Shown here: in pieces, positions 52,182-64,000 of the stretch | Layout of the letters: every line of letters begins with the position of its first letter | Position numbering within the stretch: position 1 is the first letter of the stretch | The notes under the pieces: model-generated | Databases searched by the model: none | What the model saw: the letters and a program-made list of their open reading frames with translations, nothing else | Told to the model about the DNA's origin: nothing | From: Achatina immaculata | Lineage: Eukaryota; Mollusca; Gastropoda; Stylommatophora; Achatinidae | DNA: 64,000 bases | Direction of reading: 5' to 3' | Assembly (NCBI GenBank): GCA_009760885.1 | Contig: CM019718.1 | Span: 29,705,030-29,769,029, forward strand | Position numbers and translations under genes: made by a program

Positions 52182-52985
52182 TCATGTATTTCGTGTTCTT
52201 TTCTCGCTCAACACCTGCAAGCTACCATCTCGTCGCAGGTAGACAGAACCTTTGTATGAGTACAGAACGGCTGGCGAACGCCGAGGCTTCACACAGATCT
52301 CGAGGACCTTCAGACCGGCCGACAGTTCCCCGCTCTGTCGCATAACTCGAGCGAAGTTCACCGAGTACTCGCTCGCCGTCACGTTAGGTTCTATGCATCC
52401 CACAGCGAACTGAATGTCCCAGCGAAGTTCGTCCTCCATCTCCTGGTCCAAGGTTATGCCCAGGACAACACCAGCGTCGGACACGCCAAAGAAGAGAGTC
52501 CCGCCCTCTGAGTTGAGAAACCCACACACGTATTTCCCTATAGTCTCTTTAAAGGCCCATTGGTCGTAGATCACTCCGCCCTTCTTGAACTCTCTGTACC
52601 TGCTCTCTGTCCCGATGTCCTGCAGACGGTGGTAGAAGACCGTCTCGGGACAGTCGCAGGGATATGAGAAGGGCGTAGACGTTTTAGCGCTCAGCATGAC
52701 TGGCCTCTCGGCTGCTTCTGGCCCCATCTCCCAGGGTAGGAAGCTGGGGGTCGAGGTCGCTTTGTCCAGATTTGGTCTCGAGTTTGTGTTACCTAAATCT
52801 TGGAGGCCTAGTTCCATAGCGGATGTTCCTGCTTGCAGACTACCAATATTGCTCTTGTCTTTTCCAGAGTCGACTGGAACTTTGACAAGATCCTCAATCT
52901 TGTGAGCTTGCTCTCCTGAACCAGGTGTTGATGATGGCCCGCTGCCATCTGGGGCATCTTTGGCTGGCCTGGGATCAGAGGATTC
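52182..52985 (-). CDS. Schlafen-like gene, exon 2 (AlbA_2 domain)
   Basis: Starts after a long polypyrimidine tract ending TTTTTTTTCAG|GAATCC on the minus strand and ends at the stop 52182-52184; 268 codons including the stop. Entering phase 0. The domain sits in the last ~140 codons. Confidence 0.88.
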   Translation of the reverse strand, partial: ESSDPRPAKDAPDGSGPSSTPGSGEQAHKIEDLVKVPVDSGKDKSNIGSLQAGTSAMELGLQDLGNTNSRPNLDKATSTPSFLPWEMGPEAAERPVMLSAKTSTPFSYPCDCPETVFYHRLQDIGTESRYREFKKGGVIYDQWAFKETIGKYVCGFLNSEGGTLFFGVSDAGVVLGITLDQEMEDELRWDIQFAVGCIEPNVTASEYSVNFARVMRQSGELSAGLKVLEICVKPRRSPAVLYSYKGSVYLRRDGSLQVLSEKRTRNT

Positions 52986-55900
52986 CTGAAAAAAAAGAAA
53001 AGAAAAGAAAAAACTCTGAACCACGAAATTCAGGATCTGAGAAACATTTCCTTTTACTTCGCAGATGAAGCCCAACATTCCGTTGATTTACGGTTTACGG
53101 TGCTGACTTTGGAGAAAGAAATCTTCTGATGGGACGAGAGGTGGGGAGCCACATGAAGCTCAAGTCTTACATAGATCTAAAGCCACAGTCAGTCAGTCGT
53201 TTGCGGAACTTTGCCCCCCCCCCCAACAGCACTCCTGTAGGCCTCTCCATTGTGAGCAAGATGGCCTGCTGCTGATACAGGCGTTTGCAGATCATCAACG
53301 ATGTCTTGCAGCCATCTTCGGCTTGGTCTTCCTCTCTTTCTTTTTCCCATTATGTACCCTTCCAAGACGGTCTTCTCTAGATTATCATGACGTTTAATGT
53401 GTTCAAAATATTTAAGTTTTCTCTGTTTAACCCTCTATATTAGCCAGCCTTCTTCAGTATTAAGTTCTTGTAGTATGATTATATTTGTTCTTTTTTTGTG
53501 TCCATGATATTTGAAGAACTCTTCTGTAGCATTTACATTCAAAGTCATTTATGTGTTTGTCAGTTGTTTTGTTAAGTGTGCAGGTCTCACAGGCATATGT
53601 TGCGATTGGAAAGATGCATGCCCTTAAAAATCTTATTTTTGTAGTTCTGTCTAATCCTCTCCACAGATTCTTTATTTGTTTTACTTTCTGAAGAGCGATG
53701 GATGTCCTTCTTTTAATTTCCCTCATTGTATCTCCATTATTAGTTAGTAGTGATCCAACTCTCCACTTTTTCCATTTTTTCCTCACTGATACATATTTCA
53801 GCTGCCTTGTTTGTTTTGTCAGTTGTCATCAATTTAGTTTTATTCACATTAAGATAGAGGTTTTTCTCTTCATTATCAAAACGGACATAATTAGTTTTTC
53901 GATTCCTTTTTGTGTTGTGGATAGTAATACTGTGTCATCAGCATATCTAATTTCTGGTATTTCATAACCTCTAATTTTTATGGCGTCGTAATATGCTTTG
54001 TCTACATCTTCTCTAACATTCCTCATTATATTTTCCGTATAGAAGTTAAATAGGTAAGGTGACAATATGCACCCCTGACGGACCCCTTGTTTTATGTCAA
54101 ACCAAGTTGTTGTTTCACCATTTATTCTTACTGCTGCTTGTTGGTCTAGATACAGCAGTGATGTTAATTGTATCAAATGTGTTGGAAATCCTATTCTGTC
54201 CATTATTTCCCAAAGTTTCTGGTGTTGTACATAATCAAATGCCTTTGAATAGTCTTATCTTTTATCTTATATCCTTCCCGTGCCGTTAAACGTCACATGG
54301 GGCTCGCAAAGTAGTTCGCCAATTTTTCCAGTCTTCGGCGAGTCTTTCAACCTCATCAAGGGATTTTATGCATGTTAATTTGGCCTCTCTTAACAATGCC
54401 CTCTTCAGAGTTTCATGCGATCTGCCTCTTTTTCTTTGCCCTGTTGTGTTCCATTTTATAGCTTGTTTTGGGATTCTCTGACTGTTTCTTCTCATCACGT
54501 GACCAATATATGTCCATCTCCTTTTCCTGAATAGTCTATAAAGGATAAATATAGATTCACATTAAAATCTCTGTGTTTCTCTATTATTAATCTTATATTG
54601 AATATATGATCTCTTGATCCTCTTCCTTGCCTAAAAACAGCTTGGACCATATTGACTTCTTCTATTTTATTACGAAGTCTACCCATTATGATTTTTAATA
54701 GAATTTTACTGGCATGACTAATCAGGGCAACAGTTCTGAAGTTTGTGCATAATTTCAAGTTACGCTTTTTCAGTAATGATATGAATACAGTTCTTTTCCA
54801 TTCTTTTGGGCAAATATCTGAATACCATATCTTTTTACCTAGTGCATGACAGATTGTTGCACATTCCTTTCCTCCTGCTTTAATAAGTTCAGCTGTTATC
54901 TCATCACATCCTGGTGATTTGCCATTTTTCAGATTATTTATTGCCCATAAAACTTCTTCTATTGTCGGTTCTGGTTCTTTCTCCTCCAATAATAATTTAC
55001 ACTGTTGATTTCTGCTTTCACAGTCGGTTGTTTCATACATTCCTCTGCAATATTCTTTCCATCTTTCTAGCATTTCCTCTGTCTCTGTCAAGGTATTCCC
55101 CATCTCATCACAAATTACATTTAGCTTAGGTGTGACATTTCTCGTCAGTGTCTTCATTTCTTTAAACATTTCACTATCTCTTCCACACTTCTGATGTTCT
55201 TCTATTCTTTCACAACAATCTTGTATGTATTTTTTTTTTGTCTTTTCTTATGTTTCTTCGTACTTCTTTTGTTAAAGTTTTATATTTCTCTTTGTTGTTG
55301 TTTGTCACTTTCCATTGCGTCTTCATTTCTCTACGTTGTTTTATCAGTTCTAGTGTACCTGCTGTAATCCATCCATTCTTTTGTGTTTTCTTTACTGGAA
55401 CCATGTCTTTAGCTGTTGTTATTAAGATATCTCTGGCCTGCGCAGCCAATTCATCTGGTGTTATCTCCTCCTGTACAGCCATCAGTGTCTCGAAACGGTT
55501 CTTCACTTCTATACCGTATTGTTCTGGTATTTTTGTAAGATCAAAGCGGAGTGGTCTTGATCCCCTAACTGTCTTTTTTATCTTTATCTTCGTGTCTGCT
55601 TTTAATAATTCATGGTCCGTGTCACAACCGGAACCTGGTAGAGTTTTTGCTGATGCTATACTTGATCTCCACCTTCTTTGCACTAAAATGTACTATATCT
55701 GATTCTTGGTTTTCCCATCAGGTGATGTCCATGTGTAACGTCTTCTTGGATGCTGTTTAAAAAGTGTGTTAGCAATCATTAGCTCATTTTCCATGCAAAG
55801 AGCCATTAAATTGTCACCTGCCTCATTTCTATGTTCTATGCTAAATTTCTCCCAAAACGTGTCCTTCATCTTCTGCTCCTTCTGTACCAATCTTTGCATT

Positions 55901-57223
55901 AAAATAGCCCATTATTAATACAATATCATTTTTTCGTACCTAGTATATCGTTGTTTGCTGTGTGTTATAAAAGTCTTCTACTTCCTCTTCTTCTGCTGCT
56001 GATGTAGGTGCATACATCTGGATGATTGTTACATTTCTAGGAGTGCCCTTAAGTCTGATAATGAGGATTTTATCACTTACTGGATTGTAACCTAGTAATG
56101 CTTTTGATGTTAATTTGTCCAAGTAAAAAGCCACTCCATTCTTTCCTCCTACTTCTCCACCAGAGTATATAAATATATTATCATTCTTGCTCTTGAAGTG
56201 TCCTGATCCTTTCCATCGATGTTCGCAGATTCCCAAAATGTGTATTCCCGTTCTTTTCATCTCGTCACTTATTATTTGATACTTCCCCTCAAACATACTT
56301 CTCACATTCCATGTTCCTACTCTTATTTTTCTTTTAGTTTGATGCATTGATTTTCCTTGGTAACACAGTCTAAATGCACATGAAACGCAAGTCTTACATA
56401 GATGTAAAGCCACATGAAATCCAAAACGTACATGCAGTAAAGATGTGATAATAAAATATAATTTAAGTTCGAATCTTCTTATACTTTAGAGGCGAAGTAA
56501 CCGCGGACTAGGGGAGATTAGCCATGATTTACGGGGAAATAACCGTGTTTTACAAACAGGCTAAAGGTATATTCATTCGCACAGCCACAAACTTGTTTTC
56601 TTTGGCTATTATTTGGTTAATGCACTAAATGCGTTTGATGTGGAGTGAGTCCATTCTTCAGTTCCAGGAGCAGGCCTACTGCCTAGCCTTAACCCCAGGC
56701 TTCACTTGTCTGTTGTGGTTTGACTTTGAGAGACAACAGACAACGCCTGATGGAATCAAGAAAGTCGTCTTATTGCCATTAGCAACATCATCGTCACTCG
56801 GCTGTCACATAGCCTTAGTAACAAGAGCAGGCATTCGTATCACAACAACAACAACAACAACAACAACACCAGCTACTACTCTTATCTTACGGTCTGGCAC
56901 TGCTGAGTGAGAGCTTGGCTTATCCTGACTACAAACAGCTGCTCCGGGTCTTCCAGTATGTTCGTCAGGCTCTGGGCGATGTACCTGCTCTTCACTTCCA
57001 TCAGCATCTTGACAATGTAGTCCTCGCACTCCGCCAGGCGGACGTTGACCTTGGCGTAGCCAGCTTCGGCGTTGATGGAAATCTTTGCGATGTCAGAGCT
57101 CTGAATGCCAAGTCTTTTCAAAAGATGGAAAACTTTCTTGGCCATTTCGTTGGCGCTTTCATTGCTTCTGAGCTTACCGATGAGCACGCCATTTTCTATT
57201 TGTGAAGGCGAAGTTACAGCCAT
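52182..57223 (-). CDS. Schlafen-like (AlbA_2 domain) gene, two exons
   Basis: The spliced protein is about 378 residues, close to Schlafen-like protein 1. Residues 1-111 come from exon 1, a linker of about 110-230 is Ser/Pro/Gly-rich and probably disordered, and about 235-375 form the AlbA_2 domain: ESRYREFKKG, then ETIGKYVCGFLNSEGGTLFF, GVSDAGVVLGI, a VKPRRSPAVLY strand and GSVYLRRDGS near the end. The NSEGGTLxxGVxDxGxVxG signature is diagnostic for the domain, which occurs in Schlafen proteins and in bacterial homologues, where it is linked to nucleic-acid binding or processing. Both exons meet in phase 0. The intron (about 3.9 kb) is mostly LINE-B with LINE-A nested in it. Biological role not deducible here. 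Confidence 0.85.
53188..56377 (-). mobile_element. LINE-B, near-complete, interrupted by LINE-A
   Basis: Minus strand, in order: APE endonuclease with RKIRVGTWNVRSMFEGKYQI, GICEHRWKGSGHF and IIQMYAPTSAAEEE (56380-55940); DKTW-type middle with GWITAGTLELIKQRREMKTQ; RT with EEVLWAINNLKNGKSPGCDE, FRQGRGSRDHIFNIRLIIEK, FDIKQGVRQGCILSPYLF and RYADDTVLLS (catalytic). The C-terminus follows at 53786-53460 and the 3' end (AGGCCTCTC..GAGCAAGATGG) near 53200-53300. Multiple frameshifts. A 37-bp direct repeat, 34 of 37 identical, flanks it at 53151-53187 and 56378-56414, probably an unusually long target duplication. Confidence 0.85.
54256..54527 (-). mobile_element. LINE-A fragment nested in LINE-B
   Basis: Minus strand: GQRKRGRSHETLKRALLREA to LRAPCDV, then the ATAAGAT-type tail. 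TGAATAGTCT at 54246-54255 and 54528-54537 is a 10-bp target duplication. Removing the insert restores the LINE-B reading from SFIDYS to KAFDYVQHQKLWEI. Confidence 0.92.
56415..56880. other. Remaining intron of the Schlafen-like gene
   Basis: Unique sequence with a short (CAA)n run at 56840-56868. No gene recognised. Confidence 0.4.
56891..57223 (-). CDS. Schlafen-like gene, exon 1
   Basis: ATG at 57223-57221 to the donor CAGACC|GTAAGATAAG, 111 codons, phase 0. It reads GVLIGKLRSNESANEMAKKV and later GYAKVNVRLAECEDYIVKML, an alpha/beta pattern that could be a small RRM-like fold (inference). Unspliced, the frame would stop two codons after the donor, which supports the splice site. Confidence 0.75.
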
Positions 57224-57480
57224 AGCTCTAGTGTCTTACTCTGTTAGATGTAACGTTTGAGATGTATACGTGTCATCTTTTGTTGGTTACTTTTGCCCCC
57301 ACCCTCTCCCTTGAAACTAAATAAATTCAGCCAATTCTTTTCAAAACATCGCTACATCTTTCTCCTAACATTTCATTTACAGGCAGCCATTTTGTCCAGA
57401 CGAAGTTCCGTTTCCGAAGAAACTTCTAAACTGTAACGCACTGAGGAGCACCGACCGCGCCAAGGTTTCCCCAATTTTTC
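57224..57480. other. Upstream region of the Schlafen-like gene
   Basis: Should contain the minus-strand promoter and 5' UTR. No specific site recognised. Confidence 0.35.
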
Positions 57481-57978
57481 CTTCCGTATAATGATTCCCT
57501 TAGATCTAGCCTCCTTCATATAATGATTCCCTTAGATCTAGCCTCCTTCATATAATGATTCCCTTAGATCTAGCCTCCTTCATATAATGATTCCCTTAGA
57601 TCTAGCCTCCTTCATATAATGATTCCCTTAGATCTAGCCTCCTTCATATAATGATTCCCTTAGATCTAGCCTCCTTCATATAATGATTCCCTTAGATCTA
57701 GCCTCCTTCATATAATGATTCCCTTAGATCTAGCCTCCTTCATATAATGATTCCCTTAGATCTAGCCTCCTTCATATAATGATTCTCTTAGATCTAGTCT
57801 CCTTCATATAATGATTCTCTTAGATCTAGCATCCTCCGTATAATGATTTACTTAGGTCTAACCTCCTCCGTATAATGAATCCCTTGGGTCTAGCCCAGTG
57901 GTTCTCAACCCATGGACCGCGGCCTAAAGGCAGGTCGTGATAGTTAGCATTGTGGGCCGCGCTGAAGTCTCAAAGCAG

Positions 57979-57979
57979 C

Positions 57980-58028
<49 letters not shown>
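57979..58028. repeat. (GA)n microsatellite
   Basis: About 24 GA units within the left end of the hAT element. Confidence 0.97.
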
Positions 58029-58030
<2 letters not shown>

Positions 58031-58580
58031 CAGATACAATAAAAACGTATTCCGTATTTTTCACGCAATGCATAGGCCCTAGGGACAGACTGCACGGATG
58101 CAAGCGGCAGAATTAGTATGTCCGAAGTGCGACTGTTGAAGAAAGGATGGTCCAGACAGCGTTTCTTCCAGCATCAAACAGAAATATGACTTGCATAAAA
58201 AGACGACATCGCGTTTGAAGTGCGACACTGACGTATTTCTGACCGTGTTGCTGAAACGTGCAGTTTTCCGACGTAATTTTAGAGAACAGTCGGCGTAGAT
58301 TCTGCGAGAGAGAAGAAGCGAAATATAATTCTCAGCAATTATGTTTTATTTTAAAAATCATATTTCGTTGGCTTGAGAGCCGCTATTCGGTCTTGGTGCT
58401 GTGTGTAATTCACATTGGATTAATCAACAGATTCCAGTTACCCACGTAGTGATCGTGAAGACTTTTCAGATAGCCTTTTTTATTGTTTAAACTTTAACAT
58501 TTTAAGCGCTAAAATGGATCGATTTGTGAAATGTAAACTTTCGACTTCGCGCAAACAAATTGATAGTAGTGGCAGCGAAA

Positions 58581-59111
58581 TTAGGAACAGAATAGGCCAA
58601 GCAAAGGTTGCATTTCAGAGAATGAGAAACATTTTATGCAACACATCCTTATCAATGAATGTTAGAAAACGAGTCCTAAAATGTTATATTGAACCTATCT
58701 TGTTATATGGAAGTGAATCATGGACAATAGACAGGTCTGCACAAAAATCATTGGAAGCAGCAGAAATGTGGTTTATTAGAAGAATTTTGAGAATCCCCTG
58801 GACAGCAAAAATAACTAATGAAGAATGTATGAGAAGAGCTGGAGAGACCAAAAAACCTTGTCAAAAAGATAAGAGAGAGACAATGTACTTTCATAGGACA
58901 TGCAATGAGAACAGGGAGCATTGAAAATATTATAACAACAGGAAAAATAGACGAAAGAAGATCAAGAGGAAGACCAAGAGAAATGATACTGGACAGTCTG
59001 ACGGGATGGTGTGAGAGATCACCAACTGAACTGATGGCCTGCATGAAGGATCGGGTACTCTGGAGAGGCATAATAGCCAATGCCAGTCAGCACGGCACCT
59101 GATGATGATGA
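58581..59111 (+). mobile_element. LINE-C 3' fragment inserted in the hAT element
   Basis: RIGQAKVAFQRMRNILCN, LLYGSESWTIDRSAQ and EMWFIRRILRIPWTAK are typical of the C-terminal region of RTE-like LINEs, ending in a (TGATGA)n tail. TGGCAGCGAAA at 58570-58580 and 59112-59122 is an 11-bp target duplication. The insertion separates the hAT N-terminus from its BED finger. Confidence 0.92.
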
Positions 59112-60115
59112 TGGCAGCGAAAATTACTGTGATCGATACAACGTCAACGTTGATACTTGTAATAAAACTAAATACGCTCGAAAATATGATGTGGAGTATA
59201 TTAATTACAGTTTCGTTCCATCAACAAATGACCAAAATCTGCCACAGTGTGTTATTTGTTTGCAAATACTCTCTAATGAGACAAAGAAGCCGACGAAATT
59301 GTGTCATCATCTAACTACAAGACATCCAGATCTACAGAATAAAACCAAAGAATTTTTTGAACGTAAAGCCAAGGAATAAAGTAAACAGAAGACAGTTTTT
59401 AAAACAAGAACCGCTCTCAGCGAAAAAGCTCTTAAAGCATCGTACCTGATTGCCAGAGAATCGCAAAAATCAAAGAAACCGTACACGATTGGAGAAGATT
59501 TTATCATGCCAGCTGCTGTTGACATTTGAGACGTATTTTTCGGCTCAGAATACGCTATAAAACTGAAAAGAATTCCCATCTTGGACGATACTGTCCGCAG
59601 AAGAATATCAGAAATATCCGAGGACATTATCGCGCAGTTAATTGAACTATCACAATCTACTAAGTTTGTTATTCAGTTAGATGAGTCAGCTGACATCGCC
59701 AGTGAGTCACAGCTGCTTGTTTATGTTCGCTATTGTTGGCAAAAATAGTATGCAAGAGGAATTTCTTGTTTGCAAGTCACTGCTAGCGAGAAAGACGGCC
59801 GGTGAAATATTTCGTGTTTTAAACGATTTTTTCACAACTGTTGGACTGCGGTGGATGAACTGCATCGGTGTTTGCACCGACGGTGTTGCTACAATGACTG
59901 ACAGCAACAGTGGTGTTGTAAATGGCATAACGCAAGTGTGACCAGAGATTGTAGGCACCCATTGCATGATCCATCGTGAGGGACTCGCTTCAAAGAAGTT
60001 GAATGAAACTCTGGGATCTGTACTCGAAGACTGTGTTCGGATTGTAAACTTCATAAAATCTAGAACAGTGAACAGTCGACTATTTGCTCAGTTTTGTACT
60101 GAGTAAGATGCAGAA

Positions 60116-60782
<667 letters not shown>

Positions 60783-61714
60783 TAGCTTGCCATGCTGGCG
60801 TACAGTGCTGACATATTTAGCTTTTTTAACAGTTTGAACATAAAAATGCCAGTATACTCAAGACATACGACAAAGTTGCACACTTTAAGAAGAAACTACG
60901 ACTTTGGCGCACGCGACTTGAGAACAAATCACAAGACATGTTTCACTTGTTCTGTGAACTTATAGAGAGCAGTGAAGCTAATGGGGAGATTCTGGAAGGG
61001 GTCACTGGTGTAATAAAATAGCATCTGACATCTCTTGCTGAATATTTTGACAAATACTTCACGTCCGAAGACATTAAAGCGTACTATTGGATTCGTAATC
61101 CTTTTTCATTGTGCATTCTCTGAATTAACCGGTCGTGCACAAGAAAAACTAGCGGAACTATCTAGCGATCGCACATTACAAATCACATTTAACCACCCCG
61201 CTGCGGATAACTCTTCCTTTTTGGTGCACTGTTTCGCTGGAATATCCGTTTTTGTCAGCCCTGGCGATGAAAGTTCTTCTACCTTTTTCAACAACTTATT
61301 TATGCGAAGTTTCATTTTCTGCATTGACTGCCATAAAACCAAATATTGTCAAGAATGTACGTGGAGGATGATCTTTGAATGTGTTTGTCACAAATTCCAG
61401 CCAGAATAGAGATGCTATCCAACCGGAAACAGTGCCATCCTTAAGGTAAATGAAAAAGAACTTTTGTGTAGCAATGAATATGCAGTTAAACATGTGGAGA
61501 AAATATTACATAAAACTTTATAAAATTAGATTTATACCTTGCAAATATAAAACACTTTATTAGTGGGCCGCAAAAATGTTTGGCTTTTAAATGTGGTCCG
61601 TGCAGCAAAAGAGTCTGAGAACCGCTGGTCTAGCCTTCTTCGTATAATGATTCCCTTGGGTCTAGTGCATCCGTGTAATGATTATTTTAAGTGCTGATCA
61701 TTTGTTCATTTCGT

Positions 61715-61771
61715 ATGGATTCTTTCTCTCTCTCCCTCTCTCCCTCCCTCTCTCCCCTTCTCTCTCTCTCG

Positions 61772-61805
<34 letters not shown>
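61715..61805. repeat. (CT)n microsatellite
   Basis: Imperfect CT/CCCT repeats becoming perfect CT at the right end. Confidence 0.95.
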
Positions 61806-61809
<4 letters not shown>

Positions 61810-61879
61810 GTGCCAGTGGGGTGTTGGTCGTCATTGATTTCCACACCCACCTGTCCTGTAAAGATGTGCTTGACTGTGC

Positions 61880-62160
61880 TACCACTCTTTTAGTCCGTCA
61901 GGTATCTTTTCTTGTTTGTCTTCCTCTTCACTTTTGTTCCTCTAATTTTTCGTTGTCACTCGGTGTTCCAGTTTGCCTCGTTTTAGTTCGTGCAGATCTG
62001 GGATGTTATGTTTTAAATGTTGCCATAGTTTCTCTCTCTTGTCTAGCCTCATTTAGATCCTCCTCGTTTCTTCTCTTGGCTGTCCATGGCCTTCTCGTCA
62101 TTCTTCTTATGAAGCACATCTCTGCTACTTCTAGTTTATCCTTCCTCTTATACGGTGTCG
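61880..62160 (-). mobile_element. LINE-C-like relic
   Basis: Minus strand pieces LEVAEMCFIRRMTRRPWTAK and RRNEED resemble EMWFIRRILRIPWTAK of LINE-C at 58581. Too degenerate for boundaries. Confidence 0.6.
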
Positions 62161-62194
62161 GGAGAGATGCAGTTAGCTTCTTCGGCCCATAAGA

Positions 62195-62580
62195 CTGGCC
62201 GTATGAGTGGCCGTATTAGTGGTCATAAGAGTGGCCGTAAGAGTGGCCATATGAGTGGCCATATGAGTGGCCATAAAAGTGTCCGTATGACTGACTATAT
62301 GAGTGGCCATATGAGTGGCCGTATGAGTGTTCATAAGAGTGGCCGTAAGAGTGGCCGTATGAGTGGCCATAAAAGTGGCCATATGAGTGGCCATAAAAGT
62401 GTCCGTATGAGTGGCCATATGAGTGGCCATGTGAGTGATCGTATGAGTGGCCATAAAAATGGCCATATGAGTGGCCATATGAGTGGCCGTATGAGTGGCC
62501 ATATGAGTGACCATAAGGGTGCCCATATGAGTGGCCATAAAAGTGCCCATATGAGTGGCCATAAAAGTGGCCATGTGATG
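62195..62580. repeat. 12-bp minisatellite
   Basis: About 32 units of AGTGGCCATATG, with GGCCGTATG and GGCCATAAA variants. The short period is a multiple of 3, so frames are open on both strands (SGHM, ATHM, WPLI peptides). It lies between LINE relics on either side. Confidence 0.95.
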
Positions 62581-62599
62581 TTCATGCCGTAATTCGTGT

Positions 62600-62935
62600 T
62601 TTCTGTAACTTCGTCTATTCATCTTTTCCAGGGTCTTCCTCTTCATCCTGGCATGTAGTTCTTTCGTTGAAAGTCCTCTCGACTGACTGCATGTATGTGT
62701 TTTTCTCATTAAATGGCCGTGCACTTAATTCTTTGGTCTTCCGTGTAATGTGGGCAGGGTGTAGTTCCTACCAGTTGTCTTATGTCGTCATTTCTTAGCT
62801 CATCCTTGCTAGTGATGTCTGCTGCTTTTCTCTGCCATCTCATCTCACATAACAGAGATATTCTATGTTGCTCTTTCTTGGTTAGTACCTTTGTTTGGCA
62901 TTGGTAGCACAACGCTGGTATAAATAAACTATTAA
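62600..62935 (-). mobile_element. LINE relic (different family)
   Basis: Minus strand: ISLLCEMRWQRKAADITSKD and DIRQLVGTTPCPHYTEDQRI, matching the EMRxLRRxAGxTRxDxxRNxxIRxxxG region near the C-terminus of RTE-like LINEs. It continues into KELHARMKRKTLEKM. Confidence 0.6.
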
Positions 62936-62954
62936 TTTGTCTCTTGATTTCTAG

Positions 62955-63960
62955 TGGTATGTTAAGGTGAGAAAGTAGTGGGGATAGCCCATATGTTAGG
63001 GTGAGAAAGTAGAGGGGATAACTGGTATGTTAAGGTGAGAAAGTAGTGGGGATAGCCCATATGTTAGGGTGAGAAAGTAGAGGGGATAACTGGTATGTTA
63101 AGGTGAGAAAGTAGAGGGGATAGCTGGTATTTTAGGGTGAGAAAGTAGTGGGGATAGCTGGTATTTTAGGGTGAGAAAGTAGAGGGGATAACTGGTATGT
63201 TAAGGTGAGAAAGTAGTGGGGATAGCTGGTATTTTAGGGTGAGAAAGTAGAGGGGATAACTGGTATGTTAAGGTGAGAAAGTAGAGGGGATAGCTGGTAT
63301 TTTAGGGTGAGAAAGTAGTGGGGATAGCTGGTATTTTAGGGTGAGAAAGTAGAGGGGATAACTGGTATGTTAAGGTGAGAAAGTAGTGGGGATAGCTGGT
63401 ATTTTAGGGTGAGAAAGTAGAGGGGATAACTGGTATGTTAAGGTGAGAAAGTAGAGGGGATAGCTGGTATTTTAGGGTGAGAAAGTAGTGGGGATAGCTG
63501 GTATTTTAGGGTGAGAAAGTAGAGGGGATAACTGGTATGTTAAGGTGAGAAAGTAGTGGGGATAGCTGGTATTTTAGGGTGAGAAAGTAGAGGGGATAAC
63601 TGGTATGTTAAGGTGAGAAAGTAGAGGGGATAGCTGGTATTTTAGGGTGAGAAAGTAGAGGGGATAACTGGTATGTTAGGGTGAGAAAGTAGTGGGGATA
63701 GCTGGTATTTTAGGGTGAGAAAGTAGTGGGGATAGCTGGTATTTTAGGGTGAGAAAGTAGTGGGGATAACTGGTATGTTAGGGTGAGAAAGTAGTGGGGA
63801 TAGCTGGTATTTTAGGGTGAGAAAGTAGAGAGGATAGCTGATATGTTAAGGTGAGAAAGTAGAGAGGATAGCTGGTATGTTAGGGTGAGAAAGTAGAGGG
63901 GATAGCTGGTATGTTAGGGTGAGAAAGTAAAGGGGATAGCTGGTAGGTTATGATGATAAA
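62955..63960. repeat. 34-bp minisatellite with 170-bp higher-order repeat
   Basis: About 30 units of GTGAGAAAGTAGAGGGGATA plus ACTGGTATGTTAAG. Two unit types (AGAGGGGATAACTGG with ATGTTAAG; AGTGGGGATAGCTGG with ATTTTAGG) follow a five-unit order that repeats every 170 bp, starting at 63181, 63351 and 63521. Confidence 0.95.
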
Positions 63961-64000
63961 GTGGGGGGGGGGGATGCTCTTTCATGAATTGTGTTTTGGC

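Noticed and set aside
55238..55702. Plus-strand 154-codon ORF
   Set aside because: Antisense of LINE-B coding sequence on the minus strand.
62955..63960. Telomeric repeat
   Set aside because: TTAGGG occurs in many units but only once per 34 bp, inside an unrelated repeat.

Overview
This is eukaryotic, intron-rich, repeat-saturated DNA, most likely from a marine lophotrochozoan and probably a gastropod mollusc. That placement is inference. It rests on genes split by GT-AG introns several kb long, tRNA-headed SINEs, many APE-type LINE 3' ends that finish in simple repeats, hAT, Tc1, mariner, Tigger and Penelope-like relics, and no prokaryotic gene organisation. Nothing in the window looks like an operon, a CRISPR array or a bacterial gene.

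Two host genes can be supported. (1) A CD36/scavenger-receptor-class-B-like gene lies on the + strand. Seven coding exons (22285-22533, 35186-35278, 40871-41017, 42911-43799, 45090-45329, 46260-46477, 47995-48186) have consensus splice sites and mutually compatible phases. They cover the N-terminal membrane anchor through most of the ectodomain. The C-terminal anchor exon is not securely found. (2) A Schlafen-like/AlbA_2 gene lies on the - strand with two exons (57223-56891 and 52985-52182), both phase 0. Its intron is filled by a LINE that carries a second LINE inside it. A third possible terminal exon (8958-9085) is weak.

Layout. 1-6400: three minisatellites, a LINE fragment and a 1.9-kb tandem duplication carrying a SINE. 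6500-8300: decayed hAT transposase split by a minisatellite made from its own codons. 9.09-9.37 kb: SINE with target duplication. 9.4-12.5 kb: giant 45-bp array. 12.5-13.4 kb: Tigger/pogo deletion derivative. 14.5-17.4 kb: 39-bp and ~44-bp arrays. 19.1-20.05 kb: tandem structured repeats with covarying hairpins. 22.3-48.2 kb: the CD36-like gene, its introns holding mariner, RNase-H LINE, Penelope-like, Tc1 and LINE-A elements plus about fifteen minisatellites. 49-51.5 kb: minisatellites. 52.2-57.2 kb: Schlafen-like gene. 57.5-61.7 kb: a complete hAT element with terminal inverted repeats and an 8-bp target duplication, itself hit by two LINEs, inside a 32-bp minisatellite. 61.7-64 kb: LINE relics and a 34-bp higher-order array.

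The recurring theme is that tandem arrays (by my tally about 20 kb, near 30% of the window) grow out of other sequences: a splice donor, transposase codons, and the end of an interspersed element. Four LINE insertions, one SINE and one hAT have readable target-site duplications, so the order of events can be reconstructed.
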